From assembly GCA_012862575.1 (NCBI GenBank), contig BLSF01000002.1:558001-622000 (forward strand): 64,000 nt of DNA. The letters run 5' to 3'. This DNA comes from Parietichytrium sp. I65-24A (Eukaryota > Sar > Bigyra > Thraustochytrida > Thraustochytriidae). The position numbers and the translations under genes were made by a program. The notes under the pieces were generated by a model, which saw only the letters and a program-made list of their open reading frames with translations, had not been told where the DNA came from and searched no databases. Shown here piece by piece: positions 21,081 to 30,498 of the stretch; the first letter of the stretch is position 1, and each line of letters starts with the position of its first letter.

Positions 21081-22076
21081 TCAGTCACCATGCGCCGTGG
21101 GACGCGGGAGAATGGAATCAAATGCGGTTCCGGAGAGCATGTCACCCGCGCGAAGAGCAGATTTCGAATGCGGGTTGGACACAGCTTTGGTAAGAGCCAA
21201 AAGATGGGCTCTTCTCCCGCGCGACGCTGCCGATCCGGAAGCAGGAGCGCAAGCGGACAGCGGGAATTTGGATTTGACCGTGATACTTGGTAGAACGGAA
21301 GCCCGGTCTGGCTGATCCTCGATGCGAGCGGAGCTGGTGATGGATAGGTTGTCGGAGGCCATGGCTGCGGTGTCATTGGTTGACGCTTGGTCATGCTGCC
21401 CCTGTGTTTGTTGCTGTTTTAAGGTCGATCTGGCGGACCGAGGCGACGGGTCCATGTACCGGGAAGGCGTCTGTCGATAACTGACCTGCTGGCGTGAGTC
21501 CAGCGAATTGGAGGCCCGAGATGACCGAGATGCAGGGAACACTTGCTTTGCCGGCTTAGTAGGTTGATAGTGACCATGTGGCGCAGGTAGCGCAGGAGGA
21601 CCTGGCAGATGAATTTCTAGATCACCGAGATGTCTCTTCTTTGGCGAATGCTGCTGTGACGCTTTATTGCGGTGACTACCGCGACTTTTGCCGAGGTGGG
21701 CGGCAGGATGCTCTGAAAAGTGGATTCTGGCCAAGTTTGGAAGTATTTCGGAGACCACTTGTGACGGTCTTAATAGAGGAGTGTTGCCGCACATTAGCAC
21801 GGCTTGGTCATTATGCGTTGGGATCGGAGCACTCTCGCTCGACACGGATGTTGCTTGAAACCCAAAAATAAGGTCTTGGACCGTGGTGACTCCTTCCAAG
21901 CACGGGATCACCACGCTTCTCTGCCCACGCTGGACAATGACGGTCAACGTCGCGCAAGACGCGTTTGAAACAAGCAGTTTTTTTGCCCTGAGAAGCCTTC
22001 TCTCTTGGCAGGAGCATTTGTTTGCTCTTCCCAGGCAGCGCATACAGGGCGTGGGCTGCGCCATGCGCGCGATCAT
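21081..22076 (-). CDS. Unrecognised protein with N-terminal CxxC cluster and possible ubiquitin-like segment
   Basis: A 331-residue frame; an in-frame ATG at 22064 is an alternative start. Residues 11-23 have a compact Cys set (C-x2-C-x6-C-x-C). Residues about 40-120 read like a beta-grasp fold: LTVIVQRG, a central TTVQDLIFGF helix, VLMCGNTPLL and VVSEILPN, which recalls ubiquitin-like domains. The rest is Ser/Gln/Pro/His-rich and probably disordered. Its stop is 67 bp from the HSPA12 fragment. I do not recognise a family, and the ubiquitin-like reading is an inference from hydrophobic pattern only. Confidence 0.5.
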   Translation of the reverse strand: MIARMAQPTPCMRCLGRANKCSCQERRLLRAKKLLVSNASCATLTVIVQRGQRSVVIPCLEGVTTVQDLIFGFQATSVSSESAPIPTHNDQAVLMCGNTPLLRPSQVVSEILPNLARIHFSEHPAAHLGKSRGSHRNKASQQHSPKKRHLGDLEIHLPGPPALPAPHGHYQPTKPAKQVFPASRSSRASNSLDSRQQVSYRQTPSRYMDPSPRSARSTLKQQQTQGQHDQASTNDTAAMASDNLSITSSARIEDQPDRASVLPSITVKSKFPLSACAPASGSAASRGRRAHLLALTKAVSNPHSKSALRAGDMLSGTAFDSILPRPTAHGD

Positions 22077-22891
22077 AGTTTCCGAAGCAAGTTGAGAAAC
22101 CTTGCATCAGCGTCTCGCGGTGGCTGACCCCTCAACTTCCGGACTCATTACCAGTCCTGTCACAAGCAAGAGAATCACACCCTGACCTCCAGCACTCCCC
22201 TCTCTTGCTCGGCCGCACTTCCAAACCAACTCGCCACATTTCTGCTCTCTTAGCAGAATACCTTGACCATTAGCCAGCCGGGCAGAATTTGTCATATGAA
22301 GAGATTGGTGCCTTTCCCTTTCCTACTGACAAAGAAGGACAAAATCGAAACGCAATAGTTTGGGCAGCAATTTCCAACTCAAAAGAGTCCGCACTCAATC
22401 AACAGCAACAAGCCTTCGGCCAAACACAAAACGTCTGCCTCTATCGGCCCTACTGCTTCGTGAAAACTAAGCCAAACCCTCGCAATTCTCGTTTTTCAAC
22501 TACATTGTGCGAGCATTGCAAGCCAAGTCTTCTCATGCTCTGCGATCTCTCCCAAGCATGTGTCCGTTCACAGAACATGCAGTTGTTCTCCGTCGCAATA
22601 ACCTCTCACTATCGTCTTTCCCTATTCACCAACCGTTGTTTGGTACTGATACTGATACTGATAGCGTTGGCTGAAAGCAGAGGTGCGACGCGAATCGATC
22701 GTTTGTTGCGAGCACTTTTAGAGCACTTCGAAGCGCGTGGCGCGCAGGTCAAGACGTACGGACGTTCAGCCTCGCGTAGAGTGATAGGGCCGGCTCAACC
22801 GGCTCGCTCCGTCGCTGAGTGCAGGCTACTTTGAGCACCTCTCCAAAACCTTGCACGTCTTGCTGGAAGAAGGGGAGAAGGCGAAGTGAAG
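22077..22891. other. Divergent promoter region
   Basis: An 815-bp region between divergent genes (CxxC protein and CYB5D1). A 181-codon frame at 22289-22834 starts with TTG, has no early ATG and shows no domain, so I regard it as chance. Three ACTGAT units lie at about 22643-22663. Confidence 0.45.
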
Positions 22892-23611
22892 ATGGAGTCC
22901 AAAGACGGCGCAGCGTACGAAGAAAAGGAGCTGGAGATAGGGAAGAGGAGGAACTTTTATACCCCAGCAGAGGTTGCTTTGCACAACTGCGCCAAAGATT
23001 GCTGGGTGTCGATTTTTGGCAAGGTATACGATTTGTCGTCTCTGTTGGGGAGCGTCAGCAAGGATGACGATGACTATGACCTCACAATTCCGATCGTGAA
23101 ACACGCCGGTCTCGATGTCTCAGACTGGTTTGATGAGGAGACTGGTGATGTAAAGAGAGATGTTGACGAGGAGACTGGTCTCATATTTCCGTCACTTCCG
23201 CATGGTCGTTTCTTGCATGTTGCTCCCGCAGAGCCAGTATCAAATTGGAGGACTGATTTCGAGGAGCCTTGGTGGGGTGACCAAAAGTATTGCATTGGCC
23301 GCCTATCTCAAAGCGTTCGGAAAATCAAGATTCTAAATATGTTGACCTATTCAGAGACGTACCTGGAGGTGTGCGAGGAGGAGACATTGGAGGAAATTCA
23401 AGATCGCTACATGGACTGGAATGCTCATTCGGATAGCTACGTCTGGAAAGTTCTTGACGAAGATAGCTTTCGCCCTCTGGACATGACTTTGACGCTTCAA
23501 GAGAACGGAATTGAGGATGAAACCAAGCTCTTTGAGAAGCTCAGTATAGCTCCGGAGACCTACGTCCCAACCATCCATGTGTATTTTACCGACGACTTGA
23601 CCGAAGCTTGA
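22892..23611 (+). CDS. CYB5D1: Cytochrome b5 domain-containing protein 1 (CYB5D1-type)
   Basis: A 239-residue protein close in length to animal CYB5D1 (about 228). It opens with FYTPAEVALHN...WVSIFGKVYDLS (22-50), a cytochrome b5-like start, but the usual HPGG heme box is replaced by IVKHAGLDVSDWFD (H71). The diagnostic C-terminal half follows: GRFLHVAP, FEEPWWGD, IGRLSQSVRKIKILNMLT, a ubiquitin-like region, LQENGIEDE and the terminal YFTDDLTEA. CYB5D1 is a ciliary axoneme protein linked to radial spokes in animals and algae, so this supports a flagellated organism. An in-frame GTG six bases upstream is not needed; the ATG at 22892 is used. Confidence 0.92.
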   Translation: MESKDGAAYEEKELEIGKRRNFYTPAEVALHNCAKDCWVSIFGKVYDLSSLLGSVSKDDDDYDLTIPIVKHAGLDVSDWFDEETGDVKRDVDEETGLIFPSLPHGRFLHVAPAEPVSNWRTDFEEPWWGDQKYCIGRLSQSVRKIKILNMLTYSETYLEVCEEETLEEIQDRYMDWNAHSDSYVWKVLDEDSFRPLDMTLTLQENGIEDETKLFEKLSIAPETYVPTIHVYFTDDLTEA

Positions 23612-23776
23612 AAAAAAAACTTTTCTTCCTGCTTTGTTTTTCTCGATCCAATATGAAACCATCTAAACCTGAAGAAAATTTATACAAAATGAGGGAAGAT
23701 TATGTTGAACACTTTTTGATCACAACAGAACGCTGATCCGAATAAAGAATGATCACGGGCGGTCACTATAATACAT

Positions 23777-25669
23777 TTACAATGTAGCATTCTGGTATGC
23801 GGCAAGCTCTTGACGAAGCTTTCGCATAATCGTCCGTTCAGACGTAAACTCAATACCAAGACCAGCTGGACCGAGCTCGCACGCTTGAATGAATTTCTCC
23901 AACTCAGGATCGGGGTCTGACATCGAGAGCGAGTCCAAAGATGTAAGCTCTCCCAAGTCCGTGCCCCCAGCAAGGTCCAGCGCGTGCGCATAAAAGCCCT
24001 TCGACAACTCCTCGAGTTGATCAGCAGGCACTGACCACGGCATTCGGAGAATGTTTCCTTCCAAAAATGGAGCCAAGCTGATTGGCCCTTGAGATTGATG
24101 GGCGCCAGGCTGCAGTGCTCTACCTGAAGGAACCTTGAAAGGATTAATAGTCACAAGCTTAGGTTCTGAAGGGCCAATACCGCGCGGACTATCGCTGTTG
24201 CTTAGCAACGTCTCTTGCGCAAACTGTTTGCCCTGGAGAGGCGGGTTTGCCTGGAGTGCCCCGGCCAAAGCACTAAAAGCTGGCGAACTATGACCACTTG
24301 GTCGAGACGCGTACGGCCTCGCAGTTGAATTGCTCGACATGGTGGAGTTGCTTAGGGATTTGCTGCCTGACGAAAATATCGCAAACGGGGGGGAATCCGC
24401 CGCGTCAGGCTCACGATTTCCGTAGAACAGTTGCACGGATGATGCCAAGGAAGCTGTAAGAGAAGCTAAACTCGCTCCCGACGGAGATACGTACGTTGAA
24501 CCGCTTGGCAGAGTTACAAGGCGCGTCGGAAGTGAGTGTGGATGCATTCTGTTGGTGAATCTGCTCCCGCTGCTGGAGCTCTGTCTTAACTCCAAAGAAT
24601 CAGTGGTAGGAAACGCAAAAATGCTTTGATCTCCGCTCGCTCCTTTTTTGGTAGCCGACTGCCGCATTGAGCTTCTGAACGGAGAGGGCGTACGAGTTTT
24701 CGCTCCGACGCGAGGTGAAGAAGGCTCATTTTTCAAGAAGTCATTCTCTAAACCAGAATGAGGGCTTCCAGAGACTCGCAGACCTACGCGAGGCGGCAAC
24801 GAGTGAATATGCTGCAAGCGGTGGGCATCTTGATAGCTGCGGGAGGCCTGTCTTGGTTGTGGAATTGGCCGCGGACCGCTTGTGGCGCGTAGCAACGGCT
24901 CTGGATGCTGTTCTTCGGAGGGAGAGACGCCGAAAAGTTCAGGCTCCTCGTGCACCCCAATCTCCCGAGAGATTTGAGGACTGTCCGACTTCTTCACCGA
25001 TGGGGAGCCACTCTCCTTTTGGCCGGTATAACCACTGATGATCCTTGCGATGCCGCCTTTGGGTGTGTGCTCGCTGCTGACCACAGGCGCTTTGCTCAAA
25101 AGCGGGAAAGCTCGCCGAACTTTGCTCATGTCATGTAAATAGTCCACGCTAACTTGCACGGTTCCGCCTTCAGGCGCAGTCACAGCTTTCATACCAAATT
25201 GTGTCCTATCTAGCGCCGCTTTTGGGAGTGGTACGACGTTCTCGCCTCTCGCATATGTCTTAACTCTCAATACGGATGCCGCAGCGCTGCCAACCTCCCG
25301 GAACAACTCACTAGCCGGGAGCATGACCAGCAGCGCGAAAAGCGATCGCAGCATTACCTTTGCTTTCCGCGACACCTGTACCGATCTTTTCGCTGAACTA
25401 TGCTCCCTCTCTTCTCTGGTCAGTACAAAGGTCCATCTTTCCAGTACAACGGCCGGTCCATCCGCGTCCTCCAATACCACGTCCAAGCCCGCACAATTGT
25501 GCCATCCACCACGTCCGGGGCTTTGCCCTACGGTGCCAATCGCCTCAGTCGCATCAGCCGCTCCAATGGCACCAATCGAGCTGTTTGATCTCTCCCCAAG
25601 CACCAACAGCGCCACCGCTGCATTTAGCCCACCGTGTTCTTCGTCGTCAAGCACCACATCGGCGCGCAT
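23777..25669 (-). CDS. ATG13: ATG13-like autophagy initiation protein
   Basis: A 630-residue protein. Residues about 1-190 match the ATG13 HORMA domain: LERWTFVL, the long helix VSRKAKVMLRSLFALLVMLP followed by ASELFREV, then LRVKTYARG, FGMKAVTAPEGGTVQVSVDY. This helix (RSL.xLxRxLPAxxLxR in the family) is the most diagnostic part. Residues about 200-540 are Ser/Pro/Gly-rich and probably disordered, as in all ATG13 proteins, where the region is phosphorylated and binds ATG1/ULK. The last 90 residues have two short acidic helices (LEELSKGFYAHAL; LEKFIQACEL). The HORMA N-terminus looks short, so a missed 5' exon is possible. The gene converges on CYB5D1 with a 165-bp gap. Confidence 0.75.
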   Translation of the reverse strand: MRADVVLDDEEHGGLNAAVALLVLGERSNSSIGAIGAADATEAIGTVGQSPGRGGWHNCAGLDVVLEDADGPAVVLERWTFVLTREEREHSSAKRSVQVSRKAKVMLRSLFALLVMLPASELFREVGSAAASVLRVKTYARGENVVPLPKAALDRTQFGMKAVTAPEGGTVQVSVDYLHDMSKVRRAFPLLSKAPVVSSEHTPKGGIARIISGYTGQKESGSPSVKKSDSPQISREIGVHEEPELFGVSPSEEQHPEPLLRATSGPRPIPQPRQASRSYQDAHRLQHIHSLPPRVGLRVSGSPHSGLENDFLKNEPSSPRVGAKTRTPSPFRSSMRQSATKKGASGDQSIFAFPTTDSLELRQSSSSGSRFTNRMHPHSLPTRLVTLPSGSTYVSPSGASLASLTASLASSVQLFYGNREPDAADSPPFAIFSSGSKSLSNSTMSSNSTARPYASRPSGHSSPAFSALAGALQANPPLQGKQFAQETLLSNSDSPRGIGPSEPKLVTINPFKVPSGRALQPGAHQSQGPISLAPFLEGNILRMPWSVPADQLEELSKGFYAHALDLAGGTDLGELTSLDSLSMSDPDPELEKFIQACELGPAGLGIEFTSERTIMRKLRQELAAYQNATL

Positions 25670-27139
25670 GGCTCCACGACATCCGCTGCCTAATGTTCGC
25701 CTGAACGCAGATCAATGGACGTTGCAGACACGACGCTTTTGACGCGCCGCACGCAACAGCGCAATGGGCCTAGGGTTTCTCGCCGACCGATACTTGCGTT
25801 CTTTCGCAACTATGGACAACCGCACAGCCTGTGCGACACGCTGCCGGGCCCTGGCCTCGGAGACGAGGATCGAAAGCAAGCGTGATAAGATGTAAACCTC
25901 TTGACTCTTGCGCAACGAGGTGCGTGTGCGAGAGATGTGCGTTGTGAGTTATTTGTTTCCCGAAAGCGTGCTGCGACGGTGCTTGTCGTCCCTGGGACAG
26001 ACGAGTGTGTTCAGATCTTTCCTCCCTCGCTCGGCTGACCAGAGTTCAGAAAGGCGCGCTCTCGACCCTCGCAAACAACGTCCTTCTCCACAGTTTTCGC
26101 GTCTCTCGCCGACAACACCGCTCGCTCAACTCGCGGTCTGCCGAGCGTGATTGTGTATTTGCGTGATTGTGTGTTTGCGTGGTTGCGTGGTTGGAACAGG
26201 AACTTCCTCGCGCCACGATGAACGCTTCCCGTCGCTCTGTCTAGGCCTCTGCGCTAGGCCATTTAGCTCTGCTCTCTCTCTGCTCGGAGCGAAGGTGTTT
26301 GGAATGTTAGAGAACGCAGGCGTTGTGGGTGGGTGATGATGGTGGGTGGGTGGTGCTAGTCACGGTGATAGGCAGAGGGGTAATACTCCCGCTGTTGGTG
26401 AGGCTATTCACAAGCGAGGCGATGGAAGAAATGAAGCGAACTAATGAGTTGAAATGACGAAAGTTACCAGCATTGACGCTGCAGTCCCGAGGGCTGTTGG
26501 GAACCAGTGCCGTCAAATGTCATCAACTATTATTTATTTATGTGATTTGAAAAGAAGAGTTCGAATTTGCAAAGACGAAAGTTGAGACTCGACGCGTCTT
26601 TCTCTGCTACGCTACGTTTATTAGGAGACCACCTAACTACTGAGATGTGAGTACAGACTACGCTTATCCAGGTAGTAGCTTGAAAGTCAAAAACATTTCT
26701 TCACCCTTCCTAGCTAGGATACACCGGTACTCAGTACACATGTGCACTCCCCGACTAGGTAGTCACATAACAGTGGCAAACGGCTCCTACTGGTAGAGCT
26801 AGCAAAGGTGCTGGGTCGCTCAATTCAAAATGATGAACAGAGAGTCGTTCGTGCCCTAGCCGGTAGAACGCCTTATTAGTATCACGTAGTATGTGTGCGG
26901 TACCAAACGTGAGTAGTACTCGCTGAGGGTGGTAGTTATAGGAGTTGAAAAACTGAGCGAGGACTGCCAAGTACTCGAGCACCGGTTCTTGTACGGAAAG
27001 AGGCCGCGAGTACAGCTACTGTGCTTAACGCATACACGTATGCGTATCATTGAGTTCAGGTTCCGTCTCGCGGAGAGGGCAAGCAAGACCAGTTTGCATA
27101 ATTTGGGTGGGACTTGGAAAAGTTAACAACAAAACAACA
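25670..27139. other. Divergent promoter region, ATG13 / coiled-coil gene
   Basis: Nearly 1.5 kb with no convincing frame. The part next to ATG13 is more GC-rich and holds short repeats (GTGATTGTGT/GCGTGGTTGC at 26150-26190; GGGTGGGTG at about 26320-26350). A CCTAGCTAGG palindrome lies near 26708-26717. Confidence 0.45.
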
Positions 27140-27910
27140 ATGGGCACCACGGCGGGAGACATAAACGCGGCGGAAGAGCAGGGGTTAATGCGAGACATAC
27201 TGGATAACGTGGTGCTGGACGTTCGGCGTTACGAGAGGGACATTTTGGAGAGGAATGCTGCGTTGGAGAGGGAAAATACCATGCTGCGCAGCTTTAAGAA
27301 GAAGGCGGTTTCCAAAGCCAGCGCAGTGGAGAGGAGAAGGGTGAAGGCGCATCGGAGGGAAGATAAATTGAAGGAGCTTGAGAGGAAGTTGGATGCTCGC
27401 GAGAAGCAGTTAATCGCGCGAGAGGAGAAAGTTGTCGGCCTGAACCAAACGGCTTTGAAACGTACGTTAGATAGGCGATCGGTGCAGACCATCTTGGAGT
27501 ACATGGTCCGCTGCGAAGAGATCCTGGGGCAACCTGAGCGCGCTGCATCGGTGAGAAAGGGGATAAGTGAACAAGACTCTTTGGAGGTAGTGAAGAGAGT
27601 AATCCCGGAGCACCTTGATGAGCTTGAAGCGACATTCGAGAAGACTATCGTAGGGTACCAAAACGAAATTCGATCCATGGAGAGTAGAGCAGAATCTAAG
27701 GATGAATCGAAATCGTCAAATATCGCGGCAGCTGCGAAGATCCGCGAGAAAAAGCTGCAGCGTGAGAAGGCAGAACTATTGCAAAATTTGGTTACTGTCG
27801 AGAATTTGTGTTCAAAATTACGAAACGGCCAAGATTTCCAGCAAAGTGCAGAACTAGATATGATGGCAAGTATTTTAGAAATAGCGCGCACACGCCATGC
27901 AAGCACTTGA
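27140..27910 (+). CDS. Coiled-coil protein, family unknown
   Basis: A 256-residue, highly charged protein starting at the ATG at 27140 (an open frame to 27050 starts with TTG). Heptad-like helices run over about 28-95 (RRYERDILERNAALERENT onward, with an Arg/Lys-rich core) and about 160-235. Residues 110-150 form a shorter, probably globular segment (TILEYMVRCEEILGQPERA). No catalytic motif is visible. It converges on the kinesin-9 gene with a 69-bp gap, which is the tightest pairing in the window, but this does not prove a shared role. A cytoskeletal or basal-body function would be a guess. Confidence 0.78.
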   Translation: MGTTAGDINAAEEQGLMRDILDNVVLDVRRYERDILERNAALERENTMLRSFKKKAVSKASAVERRRVKAHRREDKLKELERKLDAREKQLIAREEKVVGLNQTALKRTLDRRSVQTILEYMVRCEEILGQPERAASVRKGISEQDSLEVVKRVIPEHLDELEATFEKTIVGYQNEIRSMESRAESKDESKSSNIAAAAKIREKKLQREKAELLQNLVTVENLCSKLRNGQDFQQSAELDMMASILEIARTRHAST

Positions 27911-27979
27911 CCAGCCTCATTGGACAGGCGCTTACAGGATGTGAACTATGTCCGCTAGAGGACGATGAAATACGCGAGA

Positions 27980-30067
27980 TTAACCACCCAGCTGTTGTGT
28001 ACACCACTTTTCAAATTCGTTTGCCAGGTGCTCGCGGCACACCTTGAGAGCTTGAGCAGAGAATGCAGCCTCGGATTTAAGCTCCTTGAGCAAATCCAAG
28101 CCTTGCTTGTATTCACGCTTCATCTCTTTCAATTCTTTAAGCTGCTCAGCTCCGCCCGGGCCTTCTTGATCGATACTGGCCAATATTTGGTCAAGTGCCT
28201 CCTTTCTGTGGCTTAAATCTGCTTTTAACTCTTTTGAGCGCGATTTCATTTCGAGCACGCTTTTCTTCGCATCCGATATGTTTTCATGCAGCTCTTTTCC
28301 GATAGTAACTTTCGTCTTGAACTCCTCAAAAAGCGCCTCGCGATCGGGAGAAGCCACGACGGTGTCCCTCGGTCTGTCCGCCTCGTCTTCTCCGCGAGAG
28401 ACAGAATCTGGCGAAACACTGTCTTCCTCATCCTGGTTAGACACAAACGACAAACCCGGAGCAGGACGAGTTGCTGTGCTTCCAATTCTCGCTCCCGTCC
28501 GCGCTTCTTCCCTACTCGCGCTTCTGGAGAGATTTGATGGTCGCTGTTTCGTCTTTCGGAAGACTTGGGGCTCTGGGATACTGGGAGACTCTCGGAAGTG
28601 AACTTCGCTGTTCACCAGCTGATTTGTCCCGCGGTTCATCATCGGGCCCTTCTTTTGCTCCTCGAGTATCAAGTCTCGCATTGCATTGAACATGGCAAAC
28701 ATGTGCCGAGCGCTGTGCGCCTTCACGTGCTTGAGATCCCCATTTGCAACAAAGGACTGGACCTCAGAACGAATGGCTTCCCTTGCCTCCGCACTATAAG
28801 GTTGATGCGTTGTTGCAAACTGCGATAGCTCCAGCTGTCCACATTCGTTTAGCTTTGCAAATTCATCCCGAAGAGCTAATTCCGCTCGAAGTTGCTGGAC
28901 CTCCTTTTTATACTCATTCAAAATCGCAGAATCTGGACCAGATTTATCATTGCGCACTGGCGTGTTCTTAATCCTCATCATTCTTGCGGCAAAACGAAGC
29001 GTTGCAAGAGTTTGCTCAGTATTCGCTTCGTGTGGCCATATACAAGCTATGAGCAGACTATTGCAGTTGCCTCCAAGAGAATCTTTCAAATAGTGTGTAA
29101 GATGACTTTGGCGGTAGGGAATATGCTCCCGTTGCTTTTCAGCAAGGGCTACGACAACTTGCTCCAGGAACGAAAGCGACTTGTTGATAGCTTTGGCTTC
29201 TTGCAGCACAACGCCTGTGGAATTCGTCTTGAATATTCTTTCTGATCCAGCCAAATCGACCAAATTCAGCTTGGCGCTTCTCATTACCGTAGTTAAACTC
29301 CCGATCGACTCATCTAACACATTGTGCTTGCCTTCTACGTAAAAAGTGAGGATGCAATGTGATCTTGTCGATGAGTAGTTGAGCTCATGTGACGCGATGA
29401 CGCGGTTCGCCTCCCCTTCCAGGAGGCAGGCAAATGCCTCCTCTTCATTTCGCACGAGCCGTCTCGTCAGTCCGTTCATGACCGTCCCTCCGTGCTCATC
29501 TGAGACAAGCTGCATCTGCCCCATATGCCTCCTCCCATTCGCGCTTGCATCACTGTCCAATAAGTCAAAGAGCTGCTCGTTGTAGACTTCAAGCCAAGAC
29601 ATGCGAACGTGCACATCGCCATCTACCTTTTCAACTTCTCGAAACAGGGCTGCCACTGTTCTTGCGGCTAGCCCTTTATCCTGTTGCCTTCCAAACATCG
29701 TGTGCGTCTTGCCCGCTCCCGTCTGCCCATACGCCATTACCGTCCCATTAAAGCCGGCCACCGCCCCGCGCACAGCATCGAGAGCGCAAGCTTCGAACAC
29801 TTGCTGCTGTGAGCTTTCCGCTGCAAGAACGCCGTCCATTTCAAAGTCCCACGTCTCCTCTTGTCCGGCGCCGCGCCCGTTCGCGTGCCTGGCTTCCCGC
29901 TCCACATGCACCTTGATCCCATGTTCTCCCAGCTCTACGCGCCCGTGCCTGCCTGCCGCGGAGCTCGCCATCAGAGCTGCAATTTTTGGTCCATCTTCAG
30001 CAAGCACTGGGCGCGGGCGAACGAGCACCCGCACTCGGTTTTGCCGCCTCGACTCTGCGCCGGCCAT
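27980..30067 (-). CDS. KIF9: Kinesin-9 family motor (KIF9/KLP1-type)
   Basis: A 695-residue motor protein. The motor domain (about 9-365) has RVRVLVRPRP at the start, P-loop GQTGAGKT at 114-121, switch I NYSSTRSH and switch II DLAGSE, so ATPase activity should be intact. Kinesin-9 features include INKSLSFLEQVVVALAEKQ, HIPYRQSHLTHYLKDSLGGN and the conserved neck-distal segment ELALRDEFAKLN...YSAEAREAIRSEVQSF. The C-terminal coiled coil (LFEEFKTKVTIGKELHENI, then KSVLEMKSRS) also matches KIF9. Kinesin-9 motors act in the axoneme central pair of motile cilia and flagella. A Ser/Arg-rich linker lies at about 500-590. No intron interrupts the gene. Confidence 0.94.
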   Translation of the reverse strand: MAGAESRRQNRVRVLVRPRPVLAEDGPKIAALMASSAAGRHGRVELGEHGIKVHVEREARHANGRGAGQEETWDFEMDGVLAAESSQQQVFEACALDAVRGAVAGFNGTVMAYGQTGAGKTHTMFGRQQDKGLAARTVAALFREVEKVDGDVHVRMSWLEVYNEQLFDLLDSDASANGRRHMGQMQLVSDEHGGTVMNGLTRRLVRNEEEAFACLLEGEANRVIASHELNYSSTRSHCILTFYVEGKHNVLDESIGSLTTVMRSAKLNLVDLAGSERIFKTNSTGVVLQEAKAINKSLSFLEQVVVALAEKQREHIPYRQSHLTHYLKDSLGGNCNSLLIACIWPHEANTEQTLATLRFAARMMRIKNTPVRNDKSGPDSAILNEYKKEVQQLRAELALRDEFAKLNECGQLELSQFATTHQPYSAEAREAIRSEVQSFVANGDLKHVKAHSARHMFAMFNAMRDLILEEQKKGPMMNRGTNQLVNSEVHFRESPSIPEPQVFRKTKQRPSNLSRSASREEARTGARIGSTATRPAPGLSFVSNQDEEDSVSPDSVSRGEDEADRPRDTVVASPDREALFEEFKTKVTIGKELHENISDAKKSVLEMKSRSKELKADLSHRKEALDQILASIDQEGPGGAEQLKELKEMKREYKQGLDLLKELKSEAAFSAQALKVCREHLANEFEKWCTQQLGG

Positions 30068-30498
30068 TTCCCGCCCTTATCGTGGCAGCTCTCGGGCCTT
30101 CGACTCGAAGAGCGTCTCCACTGTTTTCTACAACGAGCTTTCGCCCTCAAAGTCGTGCGCCTCTTCCGAAACGCAGTCTCTCTCTCCAGTATTCCGCACG
30201 TCGGACGCTCCGCTCCGTTACAAGACCTGCCTTCCTTCAAAGTTTCTCAGTCAAATTCTGCAGCAGCAACTCGCTTTTCGTAGTGGAGAGTTTTGGAGGA
30301 CGTTGGCAGCGAGAGAGCTGGTCAGGCAATGATGATAGTAGTAATTTGAACGGACACTTGCGATAGCAACGACTACTACAGTGAAGCAGGGATGAAGGGG
30401 ATAGCAATGGAGAGTGGCGATGGAAGAGATGTGGAGTGAAAGAGGGCCGGCTGGCAGGAGCTTGGAGAATTGAAGGGGAACAGTATATTTGCGCGAGA
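30068..30498. other. Spacer between kinesin-9 and SETD3-type genes
   Basis: About 430 bp upstream of kinesin-9 and downstream of the SETD3-type gene, both on the minus strand. It is the only place for the kinesin promoter. No repeat or motif stands out. Confidence 0.4.

Noticed and set aside
22289-22834. 181-codon plus-strand frame in a divergent promoter
   Set aside because: No ATG before codon 80, mixed hydrophobic and polar runs with no motif.
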